A stretch of DNA of 64,000 bases from Cryptomeria japonica (taxonomy: Eukaryota > Streptophyta > Pinopsida > Cupressales > Cupressaceae), in assembly GCF_030272615.1 (NCBI RefSeq), contig NC_081411.1, positions 835,068,136-835,132,135 on the forward strand. The letters run 5' to 3'. Below the pieces are notes generated by a model. It did no database searches. It was not told the origin of the DNA and saw only the letters and a list, made by a program, of their open reading frames with translations. Shown here in pieces: positions 48,381 through 60,230 of the stretch; within the stretch, counting starts at the first letter, position 1; every line of letters begins with the position of its first letter. The position numbers and the translations under genes are program-made.

Positions 48381-48653
48381 TAGCGCGTTGAGTTAACTAT
48401 TTAGCGCATCCGGTTAATAGCCTAGCGCATTTGGTTGACTGTTCAGCGCATTGAGTCCATCATCTAGCACGTCAAGTCTGTTTATTAGCGCATCACCATA
48501 CTAATTTTTCCTGTAGGTTTTGGCACAGGAGAAAAATAGAGCAACGTCTCTGGAACATAGAGTAGCACATCCCGAAGACAGTATAGCGCATCACTGATTT
48601 ATCTTAGCGCATTATCGTGATTTTGTAGCACGTACAATTTGTTCTATAGCGCA
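48381..48653 (+). repeat. TTAGCGCAT word array 1, exact 21-bp register
   Basis: TAGCGC-type words start at 48381, 48402, 48423, 48444, 48465 and 48486, then at 48563, 48584, 48605, 48626 and 48647. Every interval within each block is 21 bp. About 10 bp of each unit is conserved (TTAGCGCATC, with variants GCGCG, GCACG and CAGCGCA); the other 11 bp vary freely. Confidence 0.9.
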
Positions 48654-48659
48654 TCATAG

Positions 48660-50150
48660 ACAGAAATAAGAAAAACAAAAATTGTAACCAAAAGTTAGAA
48701 ATTAGACTTGTGGAAGTCTACTGAGATACCTAACATCTTTTCATTGGTTATTTTGCAGGTTTCTAACAACTTTATTGTAGATGGGAGCTTCGTCTTAGGA
48801 TCAAGATAGTTAGATTTTTACTAACTTACCTATGTTAGTTTAAAATTTGATTTTCGTTTCCTAAAATTGAACTCACCTTGTTTTTAGGCTATAAAAAGAA
48901 CCACTATCAAAAATTTTCTTGCTTTCATAGGAGAAAACCTTTATTTTAGGCTCTAAAAAGAACAACACAAACTTTTCTTTTTGCAAACATAGCTCTAAAA
49001 AGAACCTCACCATCCTTTGGTGTATAAAAGGATTCATTTTAAAATTTCGCAAAGGAAAGAACCTCATTTACAAAGTTTTGTTCAAAATCAAAAGAGGGAA
49101 GTTATTCCCCTTTTTCGATTTTCTTTTGTTGACTACATCGATAATTTTGCTTTGTTGACCAGATTCTTTCACTAGATTAAATAATCATTGCTTTGAGAAA
49201 CTAAAAGGAACACCATGCTTTTCTTGGAGCAACATCTCCAAGTAAAGGTTAGCAAATCACTGAATTGAAGGCTTAAAAAGAAATTTGATTGCCTTGTATC
49301 GAAAGAGGAAGGTATATTCTCTCCCCTTAACTGGGTGATCAAAAAGCCAGACCTCTCTTAAAAAGATTTCTTTCCTTCAAGCATTTACATCCTTTAGCAG
49401 ACCTGCCTTCTCGAGGAGTTGAAATCAACTCTTAAAGCCGTTTATGGCCAGTGTGAAGGGAACGACCTAAGTGGGAAACGACTTTGACGCCAAGTATTCC
49501 AACCCACTATAATCAAAAGTGGAAGGAGATGAAAGTCCCTTTCAATGGTTGCGCACAACGATTAGCCATCCCCCAGTATCCTTGAGATACGTAAAGCCTT
49601 TGTTCTAAAGGTTGGGAAGCCTCTTGAGGGAGTTTATCACTGCGACCGAACAAGAAGCCTGATTACGAGCCATAGAAATAGAAACTTTGAACCGAGTCAA
49701 TAACCAGACATTTATAACATCATAGTGCAAGGGTGGGGAAGAATCTGCCCCCAAGATTACTCACCATATATCTCCCAAGATAACTACTCAACTATGAAGC
49801 AATTCACTTTGGGTTAATTTTTGGCAAAAGGCAAAAAAACGGGCGCCCTCTAGGGGGTGACACGACTGTTTGAGCTGACGGAGTATCAAGACTAGTGGGC
49901 TATGATGTTATTTATGACCTTTGAATAAAGAGTCTTTCTGAAGTGTATTATTCGTATCCAAACTTGTTAAAACATTGGGGATTTGAACACATCTTCGCAG
50001 AACATACACTTTTTGTTAGATTAGGCAAAATGGTTATACTTTTTGTGCTGTGCTTGCATTTATTACTTCAGAAAATCATCCATCTAAGCTGAAAAACTCA
50101 CAATCAAACCCAAAAATTGCAGAAAAACCAACCAAAGGAAAAAACAGGGC
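48660..50150 (+). other. Tat leader, no gene
   Basis: Untranslated leader between arrays 1 and 2. A strong splice acceptor, GGTTATTTTGCAG|GT, lies at 48757-48758. A possible donor before array 1 (TGTAG|GTACGC at 48362) would make array 1 intronic. No ORF is recognisable. Confidence 0.5.
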
Positions 50151-50154
50151 TGAT

Positions 50155-50527
50155 TAGCACATGGGGACAACTCCTTAGCGCTTAGGGTATTTCAGTTAGC
50201 GCATCAAACCATCCAGTTAGCACGTCTGTTCCAAACAGTAGCATTTTATTCTAAGTCCAAAACAGTGTTAAAACATTTAGCGCATCAGAAAAATAGTCTA
50301 GCGCGTTGAAGCATTAGCTTAGCGCGTAGGAACCAAACATTAGTGCATCAGGTTTAACAGTTAGTGCGTCACAGACCCAGATTAGCGCGTAACTTTTCAA
50401 ACAGGTAGAAAACAAATTTTGAACAGTCAAAACTTTAGCGCGTGTCTGGGGGCAGCCTAGCGCGTGTGGTCATTCGTTTAGCGCGTGGAGTAATTTTGGT
50501 AGTGCATTTCATCTCTATTTTAGCGCA
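50155..50527 (+). repeat. TTAGCGCAT word array 2, 21-bp register
   Basis: Words start at 50155, 50176, 50197, 50218 and 50239, then 50278, 50299, 50320, 50341, 50362 and 50383, then 50436, 50458, 50479, 50500 and 50521. All intervals are 21 bp except two gaps (39 and 53 bp) and one of 22 bp. Same orientation as array 1. GCGCGT and GTGCAT variants are frequent. Confidence 0.9.
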
Positions 50528-50529
50528 TG

Positions 50530-51382
50530 ACCAAAAACATATAGACAGGGGGCATAACAATGAGGAATTTTAAAATTTTTGAAAACATTTTTAGAAGCCT
50601 CTTTTCATCAGCAACATTTTCATCAAAGCAGAGTAGCGAAAACAAGACTTTAAAAGCTATTTCTTGAACCAAATTTGTGTCAAAACAAACGTTGTAAAAA
50701 TCCAAAACCGATCGAACGGTAAAACATATCTATCTTATCATAATCCAAAAACCTCATCATAAGTATCAACAGAATCCTTTACCATCTTACGAATTTCATC
50801 TAAAAAACACTTGTTTTAAACAATATCAGGTTGTCAAATCAAGTCTCCATATCGGGAGGCTTTTATCCATATCATTTGGCACACTTTGTCGTGAATGGGA
50901 ATCTAAACCTTCATTTTGATAGAGTAAAACTTGAAATTTTCAAAACAAGATCAACTGAATCCAAACAAATCAAAGGAAACCATTGATCACTCATGCATGA
51001 CTAATCCCCATATTCTGAGAAGAAAGAACCTTTATCGTAACATCACGTTGAAGAAACAACAACCTAGTTTTTCCAAATTCATCAAGAGAAATAAGCTTTT
51101 ATACATCAATCGTCAACTCTTCAAAACTCATCGAGTATTCCTTCATCATGTCAAACGTTATATCCAAAACAAATCCAACAAATTTGACAAAGAGCCTTTA
51201 AAAACAAGGGCATATTGTCAAATCCGCTTTTAATCAAATCATAAACCGCGGAGGAAGGATCAATCCGACATTCTTACCTGATGAGTGTATCACTTATAAC
51301 ACACCCCAGCCAGAACCTCCAACCCCCGAGCACCACATTGAAGAGGATTTTGTCCCCTTCGTCACTGAAAGTTTCTACTAAA
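50530..51382 (+). other. Tat leader before gag, no gene
   Basis: An ORF at 50931-51233 has no recognisable features and no counterpart known to me. The rest is noncoding. Confidence 0.45.
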
Positions 51383-53248
51383 ATGCCTGTTACTCGCTCT
51401 CAACAAAACCAATAGAGCAAGACACACGCGAAGTCTAGTATGAATCGAAGGTTGTCAAATCCTTTTGAGGGTCCACACCTAGAGGATACTGAAATTTTTG
51501 AAGCGCTTCTTCAAGAATGTCAGGAAAATGCTTCATTCCAAAAGCTTGTAGAAAGGCTTATGGAAAATGACAAAGAAAAATATTTGCTCATGCTCACAAG
51601 TAAAGGAGTAAAACTCCTTGACAACCTTGACGCAGATGTGTTTAGGACACACCCTCAGCATTACGAATATCAAGAACTACAACGAGAAAGGGAAATTTGA
51701 GACCCTAAACAAAACATCCCGGATCAGAACATACCAGAACAAAATATACCAATGCAAAACATCTCAGATCAAAACATACTGGAGCAACATACACCGAGAC
51801 AATACCTTCCCGAGCAAAACATACCGTTCCAAACACCGTTTCAACCTAGGATCAATACAAGGGAAGAACTTTTCCCTCGACAAGACAATGTACCTTTGGC
51901 TGCCCTTACTCAACAAATGCAAATGCAAGACATACAACAAGGGACAACAATGTGGTACTCTTTAAATGAAATATGTCCTTATCCTTTTGACAGGAGATTG
52001 CACATGATCCCTTTTCCTCCAAACTCAGATGTGCCTAAATTTGACAAATACGATGGAAAAAGTGATCCCCGTGATCATGTCAGAGAATTTTGTACCATGA
52101 GTCTTGAGTTTGCTCATGATGACACCTATCTGATGAGGTTATTCCCAAGAAGCTTGGGAGGGCAAATAATGGAATGGTTATCCAAAATTACACCACCTGT
52201 CAGATCGTTTGATGAATTGGTTAACAAATTCATAACACAATACTCCTATAACATCCAACACGCCATAACCATGCTAGACGTCTGCAACACCAAACAAAAG
52301 AACAACGAAACATTCATGATATTCCTTCAACGCTGGCGGCGTATGGTATCATGATATCCTTGAGATATTCCTGAAAAGGAGAAAATGGAAATCTTCATCG
52401 ACAACTTGAATAGTGAAATGAGTTACAGGCTCAAACTCCAATGCATACCGTCTTTCGCTAAATTGATTGAAAATGACATTCAAGTAGAGGAAGCCTGTGT
52501 CAAAAAGGGAACACTCAAATTCTTCAAGGAAGGAACAAACTCATCAAATTACAACAACCAGAACAACAACAACTTGGACAAATCTCGATTCTGGACTACA
52601 AACAAAAATGAAGGCAACAATGAAACGAATGATCCCAAATCTAAGCAACCAGTGCTTGCATTATCTGGAAATCCTCAAGCCACGAAAAATCCTAAAAATG
52701 CTAATCCAAATACTAACACATATGCACCAAACGCCAATCAAGGACAACTCAACCCAAACAACACCAACGATACTCAAAGCAAAAACATGAATCCAGGACC
52801 TAATAACAATTCACGCGACAACACGAACAATTTCCAAAAGCGTGTCTTCACACCACTGGGGCAATCACTAGAATCAGCATTCAGAGAACTTTTGGCAAAC
52901 AAAATTCTCTCCTTGCCTGCAATCAACAACTATGAACCCCAAATCAAACCACCTTGGTGGAATGATTCACACTATTGTGATTTCCATCGTAACAAGGGTC
53001 ATCGAATGAACGATTGCATGAGATTCAAAAACATTGTGCAAGACATGATTGATCGAGGTGACTTAGCGGTGGATGGTCTCAAAACAAATGGTGATCATGG
53101 AGCCTTTAAAAATCCTCTTCCAAATTACAACAAAGATGTAGCTTCAACCTCGAATGATACACGCGGAGCTCATATCAACCATATCTACAACAACACCATA
53201 AATCACATATCAACTGAAGATCATCAAGTAAATGTCATCACCATCTGA
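51383..53248 (+). pseudogene. Tat gag
   Basis: Gag forms the virus-like particle and binds element RNA. The start MPVTRSQQNQ at 51383 is the usual opening wording of such Gags and the first ATG in frame. One frame runs throughout but is broken at 51413 (TAG), 51698, 52352, 52361 and 53246 (TGA). The Retrotrans_gag core lies at about 52000-52350 (FDKYDGKSDPRDHVREF, then FPRSLGGQIMEWL, then FDELVNKFITQYSYN). An Asn/Gln-rich linker and one zinc knuckle at about 52976-53017 follow, of the form C-x2-H-x4-H-x4-C (CDFHRNKGHRMNDC). A His in place of the second Cys is common in Tat Gags. There are no frameshifts. Confidence 0.88.
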
Positions 53249-53989
53249 GATCAGCGTGATCATGAATATGTCAATGTGACAACCCGAATTCAGAAATATG
53301 TCTTAAAAGGACATACTGTGCCTACAACTACTACACCAAAAATCCAATATGACTTGGTTAGCCAACTACGTAAAACACCAGCTCAGATATCTATACTAGA
53401 ATTGCTGAAACTATCACCGAAACACAAAGACATATTGGAACAAGTGCTATTGGAAACCAATGTACCTCAAAATCTGGATACAGACAGATTTCAAGCCATG
53501 GTCGCCCATATGAAAAGACCTCATAACCTCACCTTCTTAGAGCATGACAATGCTTCCTTGAGTCATCTGCATAACACTCCTCTCCATATCGAAGTCATCG
53601 TTTACAAACACTGAGTAAAAAGGGTCTTAATAGATGGAGGAGCTGGACTTAATATATGTACTTTAAAGCTTATCCGTGCATTAGGCTTCTCAGAAGAGTC
53701 TATTGATTCCCATAAGAAGATTACCATAAAGGCATATGATGATAAGGAAAGGTCCTCTAAAAGAACTGTGATGTTACCCATTCAAGTGGGACCAATGCAA
53801 AAGGATACTATGTGCCAGGTCTTAGACAAAGATCTCACCTACAATATTTTGTTGGGGCGACCCTGGTACATGAAATGCAAGCAGTGCCTTCTACGTATCA
53901 CTAGTGTGTCAAATTTCCTTATGACGGACAAGAAATCTCCATATCTGTTGATCACAATCCATTTCAACATTGCAACGCAATGGGGGTAG
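53249..53989 (+). pseudogene. Tat aspartic protease
   Basis: Same frame as gag, so gag-pol is probably one polyprotein. After a linker and a TGA at 53612, the frame reads VLIDGGAGLNICTLKLI, with the active site as DGG rather than D(T/S)G, as in many Tat proteases. It ends with YNILLGRPWYMKC. The protease would cleave the polyprotein. The frame ends at a TAG at 53987, where the reading moves to the +1-related frame used by the next segment, which implies an indel near 53980. Confidence 0.82.
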
Positions 53990-55563
53990 CCCAGGATAGT
54001 TTAATTCCTCATAATAGAGAAAAGCAACGATCTTCAACATCAAATCTACAAACAGCAAAGTCCAACTCATTATCTGGGGATTTCAAGCAGCAAATGCAAT
54101 TCAAAGACCAAGGTATGGGAGAGTACTCTTTGGAGCCCTTGTGTTTGGCCAAATTACCAACATCACCTAGATCTCATGGATTGCCTACTACATCAACACA
54201 TCTAGTCACTCAGCCCATCACCAAATTTGATGGTACCTTCATCCAATTGGGCACTCTAGCACACGAATCAGAAGATAAGGATGTTCTTAGCTGGTTATAC
54301 AAAGATGAGGAAGAAGATAACAGAGCAGCTGCTCTAGACATTGTTCTACCAACACATCTATATGGAAAAGGATACTTAATCATGCAGCAAATGGGATATG
54401 ATGGTAAAGGACCTATTGGGAAACGTAAAGGAGTCACTGAACCCATAGATCTTCCTTCACAACCCAGTAGAGACAAAACAGGATTGGGTTGTAAGCTCAC
54501 TTTCCTATTAAGAAAGCCGCCATGCATAACTGTGAAACCTCAATGGAAAGTAAAGAGGAAATACAAAGAAGAATCCTGGCAGGAAGCACTATTTGAGTCA
54601 GCAGAAACAATCCGCAAGGCATGGGAACGTCAAGAATAGAAGTTACATAAGGAAAAGCTTCTAAACCAAAAGAAGGCCATATCTGTAGCAGTAGCTCATA
54701 TTCAAAATCCACTATTTCAAGAACAAATAAAATCATCTTAGGATACCGTTATTTCTCCCCAAGGAGGCACAGTCTATGAACAAATACAGAAAGTAGAAGC
54801 AGGATCTGACACCGAATCAACAAAAACTATCAAAATGGTATCCATTATCAAAGATTTGTTTTCACCATACAACATACCAGTTTACAGCACTGATAGAATC
54901 TGGGATGATGCCTCTGAAACTGATTCCAATGAATATGAGTGGGGTACCTGCTCAAATGCTACTACAAATATCCCTAATAACACTGGCACTATACCCCTTT
55001 CTCAGAAAGAGCATGACACAGAAGATAGACCTCTTGAATTTGGACCACAAAGCATCTATGACGCCAAGGAAAGTGAACAAAAACATTATGAACAAGTCTA
55101 TATGGAAGATAATACCATCGAAGACCTCGACGAAATCCTGGACTTCTTTAAAACCAAGAACAATCACAATGAAACCTCTATCTTAACACTTACAGTAGCA
55201 GAACTTAATCCACCAAATGATTCCTTACCACTTGTCTTTCCTTACCTCATAGACTGGGATGAACCTGAAATCCATGATATACCAATTTTCCCAGATGATG
55301 AATCTATTATCCACTACCTATGTACCGTTAACCCGGAAACAGGCTCTACTAGTGAACAAAGTAATGATGTCTGCCAATCAGGGAGTGCCAAGTCTCTCAG
55401 TCGCAAAAATGAACCAAGTAAAAGATCTGATGCTGAAAACCAGTCAATGGCAGCTCAAGATCACAAAAAAGTAAAAATAAAGGACGCATTTGAGGGTGAA
55501 AACCTTTTTAAGGCACCTAAAGATGGGAGGCTTGACACTCTTCCTGAGCACTTTCATGAGTGA
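53980..55563 (+). pseudogene. Tat linker with G-patch domain
   Basis: One frame with TAGs at 54637 and about 54738 and a final TGA at 55561. At about 54381-54495 is a G-patch motif (MGYDGKGPIGKRKGVTEPID, then TGLG), an RNA-binding glycine-rich module often found after the protease in plant gypsy and some retroviral polyproteins. The remaining ~240 codons are acidic (many D/E, with WDEPEIHDIPIFPDD) and unassigned. This is where the related Ogre elements carry an intron, but I see no convincing splice pair. Confidence 0.75.
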
Positions 55564-57060
55564 TCACCTGCATTGATTAAGCCCACTCAATCAATCAACA
55601 TTGGTACCACAGAAGCAGTCAGAAACATACACCTTGCAGAATCTCTGGCAGAGGAGGAACGATCAACATTTATCATTTTCTTTAAAGAACAACAAATTAA
55701 CTTTGCTTGGTAACATATGCCGATATGCCCAAAGTAGATCCACACTTAATCATGCATCACTTGTCCATCTCTCCAGGAGTTAAACCAGTCAAACAAAAGC
55801 TACGAAAGATGAATCCACAGGTGGCACTCATGGTCAAAGCTGAACTGAAGAAACTATTAGATGTCGGATTCATCCGACCCATTGACTATGCAGAATGGAT
55901 TTCTAATATAGTACCGGTATCAAAACCAGACGACAGTATCAGAATCTGCACTGATTTTCAAGATGTCAACAAAGCTTGTCCAAAAGATGACTTTCCTCTA
56001 CCCAGTATTGACATAATTGTAGACCTCACAGCGGGCCATGCAATGCTCTCACTATTGGACGGTTTCTCAGGGTATAATCAAATCGAAATAGCCCTAGAAG
56101 ATCAAGATAAAACCACATTAACCTGTCCTTGGGGAACGTACTGTTGGAATGTTATGCCTTTTGGCTTAAAGAATGCAGGGGCTACTTATCAAAGAGAAAT
56201 GACTACAATCTTTCATGACATGATGCACACATTTATGGAAGATTACGTGGACGATTTACTAGCTAAATCCTTCACTAGAGCAGAACATCTCGGCATCCTA
56301 GAAAAGATTTTTGATCGATTGGAGAAATTCCAAGTCAGGTTCAACCCTAAGAAGTGTGTCTTCGGGGTTACATCAGGCAAGTTACTAGGCTACATAGTCT
56401 TAGCTAAAGGTATTGAAGTAGATCTAGCAAAGGTACAAGCCATTATGGAGATGCCACCACCAAAGAATATTAGTCAACTCAGATCTCTACAAGGATGACT
56501 TCAATCAATCAGGCGATTCATCGCTCAACTAGCAGATAAAAGTCTACCATTCAATCATTTACTACACAAAAATGTGCCATTTAGATGGGAGACCAAGTGT
56601 GCAGAATCTTTTTATCAAATCAAACAGTACCTGATGAATCCACCAGTTCTAGTACCACCAGTCGTAGGAAAGCCACTTATCCTATATATCTCAACAACAG
56701 ATATATCGCTGGGGGCACTATTAGCACAAGAAGATCAACAAGGAAAGGAACAAGCCATCTACTACATCAGTAGGACATTGAATGGCTATGAACTCAACTA
56801 TACATTCATTGAAAAGGCTTGCCTAACAGTGGTCTTCGCATCTCAGAAGTTCCGACATTATATGCTAGCACACACCATTAAGCTAGTAGCAAAAATTGAT
56901 CCTCTCAAATATCTACTTAGCAAAGCAGCTCTTACTGGACGATTGGCTAAATGGGTCATGATTCTCAATGAATTCAACATCCAATATATAGAAAGAAGAG
57001 CCATCAAAGGACAAGCAATTGCAGATCAACTAGTTGAAGCACTGCTACCAAGAAAACAAA
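55564..57060 (+). pseudogene. Tat reverse transcriptase and RNase H
   Basis: RT copies element RNA to DNA and RNase H degrades the RNA strand. A 1-nt indel near 55707 moves the reading frame into RT. Motifs are DVNKACPKDDFPLPSID, LLDGFSGYNQI, WNVMPFGLKNAGATYQ and the catalytic YVDD at 56244-56255. KCVFGVTSGKLLGYIV closes the thumb region. A TGA at 56496 sits in the LQG-x-LQSIRRFI segment. RNase H follows (LILYISTTDISLGALLAQED, then YNYTFIEKACL-like, then FRHYMLAHTI), ending in AIKGQAIADQLVEA. All catalytic RT residues are present, so the loss of function is from stops only. Confidence 0.93.
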
Positions 57061-57338
57061 CTATGGCGATTGAATTTCCGGATAGGGACGTTCTTGCTCT
57101 TTCTACCAAACAATGGACTCTATACTTTGATGGATCCTACACCCAACACGGTTCAGGTGTTGGTATTCTTTTCATCACTCCAGAAGGACACACTATACCA
57201 AGATCATATAGGCTTATGTTCCCCTGCACAAATAATGTGGCTGAATATGAGGCATTGGTTATAGGCATCAAAATGGCCGTAGAATGGAAAATCACGGAGT
57301 TAAAAGTCTACGGAGATTCACAATTAGTCGTCAATTAG
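57061..57338 (+). pseudogene. Tat archaeal-type RNase H (second RNase H)
   Basis: WTLYFDGSYTQHGSGVGI gives the first Asp, NNVAEYEALVIGIKMAVEW the Glu, and VYGDSQLVVN the second Asp. This extra RNase H between the retroviral-type RNase H and integrase defines the Tat group. A TAG at 57336 follows LVVN, in the place of an expected Gln codon. Confidence 0.9.
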
Positions 57339-58865
57339 ATCAACAATGACTATCAAACAAAGGATGACAAGCTGCTACCCTACAAACGAATGGTGGATGA
57401 CTTCAAACAGTATTTTGTGCACATCACCTTCGAGTAGATACCAAGGTTGAACAACAAAGCAGTTGATACCATGGCTACTATCGCTTCATTATTACAAATT
57501 CCAGAGCAACAGAGTCGTTATGAGTTCCTGGTAGAGCAACTGTTCTCCCCAGCCTATGACCACTCTGAATCCCATGTTATCTATGCTTTGACTAGTTCAG
57601 ATTCTCTGTTATATGGACCAATATACGACTACCTTAAGAACAATATCTTACCCATTGACCAATCCCATAACCAGAAACGTAATTTTATCCGACAAGCCGC
57701 CCGTTATACCCTCACTACTGATACTTTATACCGTCGAGGTCTAGATGGTACTCTTCATCGTTGCCTTGATCGTAATGAATCTGACTCTACTTTACATGAG
57801 CTTCATGAAAGTATTTGTGGCACGCATTCAAGTGGTACTACTCTTGCTAAAAAGCTTCTGAGAATGGGATATTACTGGCTGATAATGGAAAAAGACTCTT
57901 ATCACTTTGCAAAAAAGTGTCCTAAATGCCAGATCCATGGTAATCTGATACATGCACCAGCATAGGAACTATAACCATTTACAACATCCTGGCCCTTTTG
58001 TCAGCGGGGACTAGACTTAGTCGGCAAAATTCATCCTTCATCTTCCAATGGACACAAGTTCATTATAACTACAACAAAATACTTTACCAAATGGATAGAA
58101 GCAGTTCCTATGACCACAGTAACTGGGAAACAAATTGCCTCTTTTATCCTAAATTATTTGATCTGCAGATATGGTATTCCAAGTTCAATCATCACGGATA
58201 ATGGCCAACCTTTCAAAAACCAAGATGTATAAGAAGTATGTGAAAAATTCAAAATCCAACATCGGTTCTCTACACCATACTACCCATAGGGAAATGGTCA
58301 AGTAGAAGAATCTAACAAGACAATACTAAAAATCCTAAAGAAAATAGTGAATGATGCAGGCAAAAATTGGCATGTACAACTTAATCCAGCACTTTGGGCA
58401 TATAGAACTAGCATTCGCACACCTACAGGAGCAACACCATACTCATAGGTATATGGATCAGAAGCCATTTTACCTCTGGAGGTAGAAATCCCATCTCTCA
58501 GAGTCTCTTTGAAAGGTTTAATCCCAGATGAAGAGTATCGAGTTAACCGACTGCAAGAACTGGAACTGTTAGATGAAAGACGTCAACATGCTTACACTCA
58601 TCTCAAAGTATATCAGCAACACATGTGCAGGACCTATAATCACAAGGTCATCCCTCGCAACTTCAAAGTTGGTGACCTAGTTCTCAAAGAAAATCCAAGA
58701 AATCAGCAAGATCGAGAAAAGAAAGGGAAGTTTGAACCTAACTAGTTGGGTTCCTATGTCATCATCTCAGTCTATGGATCAGGTACCTATCAGCTAACAA
58801 CTTCAGAAGGAGATGTGCTCGATGAACCAACTAACAACATCCATCTGAAGAAGTACTACACTTGA
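57339..58865 (+). pseudogene. Tat integrase
   Basis: Continues the frame of the RNase H domains to the TGA at 58863. The zinc-binding HHCC module is at about 57795-57935 (ELHESICGTHSS, then CPKCQIHGN). The catalytic D-D-E core has the first Asp in GLDLVGKIHPSS, the second in SIITDNGQPFKN and the Glu in GNGQVEESNK. The C-terminal part (NFKVGDLVLKENPRN, then GTYQLTTSEG) is the usual integrase tail, with no chromodomain, as expected for Tat. Stops at 57436, 57963, 57972, about 58230, about 58289, about 58446 and 58743 are TAG or TAA, mostly where Gln or Trp is expected. Confidence 0.9.
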
Positions 58866-60230
58866 GTAGTCTAATACATGGAAAAAGGCAAAACAAGCAA
58901 AAAAATTAAAAAAATCCAGAAAAAACAAATAACAAGGTACAATAAAAGCAACTGGTGAAAACCTGGTAATAGGCGCTATTGTGAGAGGATGAATCCTCTA
59001 TCTATATCCATACCATTTTATCCATATCCATCAAACACTATCGGCCATCGCCCGACACTTAGCAAATATCCATTCAGGACATACTTAGCATAGTCACATC
59101 CTGGTCTATCCATATATATCCACATTCCACCATGGCTTGGAAATCACTGTACATATTCACATCAAGAGGCACACTCAGCTAGGGGCAATAAATCATCAAA
59201 ACTTGCAACACATTCAAGACATCAAAACTATTTGCAAAACTCAGAAACATTACATCCAAACAACCAAAACTACACTTCATTGCAAAACAAAACAAAGAAT
59301 CACAGAAATACCAAGGATGGATGATTTTCAGAAGTACTAAATGTTGCATTGTCACATAAAATCTTTACTATTTTTGCATTTTGAACTTTTTAAAATTATT
59401 GGATTCTCTGCCTTTTCTCACTAAATGCTTCAAAGCTAGAGATCATGGAGAAACTCCAATATTTTCTTAGTCTTCTATCTGGGAGGCGATCATCTGTACT
59501 GTGTGAATACTTGCCTTGAGACGTGATACATCAAATATCACTGAAGGCATGATTCCACTTCACGCATACCAATGGTTTAATCTTGTCTGTTTATACGCAA
59601 TCCGCACTCTGGTCGTCCTGGTTCAATTATACCTTGACGCTTGTGCTATCTTGCAAAATCAAACATCATGTAAATTTTTCTCAGGTCATTATGGTTCAAT
59701 TATACCATTATGCTTGTATAAATTTTCAACATATCCCAAAATCAAACCAAAGCTCAATGATGACACTTATCTCGAAAGAAAATAACATATGGTTATATCA
59801 GGATGGCAAATACAGAATGAGGATGCTCCAAAAACAATTAGTTGCATATCATTTTACAATCAGTTACATATCATTACCATACATCTCATTTTCAAGATCC
59901 ATCTCACAGCATATCATTACCATACATCTCATTTTCAAGATCCATCTCACAGCATATCATTACCATACATCTCATTTTCAAGATACATCTCACAGCATAT
60001 CAAAGCATACAACCTGCATCATACATTATATCATATATTTAAGCATTGCATCATCATAAAGTAAAGAAAAGAACGCATAGCACATACATCCATATAACAC
60101 ACCACATGATCAAAGACAATAATGTCGTATATATATATATCTCAAAAATGATCAAAATGTACAAAATTTGTCGTATCTATGCCCAGTACAAAGAATACAA
60201 TGATAAAAAATACAATGGAGACAATGTCTC
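58866..60230 (+). other. Tat 3' region between integrase and the antisense gene
   Basis: Noncoding on both strands as far as I can see. It contains the minisatellite at 59867-60003 and a short TA run near 60128. Confidence 0.6.
59867..60003 (+). repeat. 43-bp minisatellite, three units
   Basis: Units begin at 59867, 59910 and 59953 (CATATCATTACCATACATCT start of each), nearly identical, with a partial fourth at 59996. Minisatellites in this position are a known feature of large Tat elements. Confidence 0.95.

Noticed and set aside
48381-50527. CRISPR-like repeat-spacer array (short conserved words, variable spacers of fixed length)
   Set aside because: The conserved word is only about 10 bp, the element is a plant LTR retrotransposon with spliceosomal genes around it, and there are no cas genes. 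The fixed interval is reported as a finding, but not as CRISPR.
50931-51233. Extra ORF upstream of gag, as in Ogre ORF1
   Set aside because: It has 100 codons, Lys/Asn/Gln-rich composition typical of AT-rich noncoding sequence, and no domain. Not enough to call a gene.
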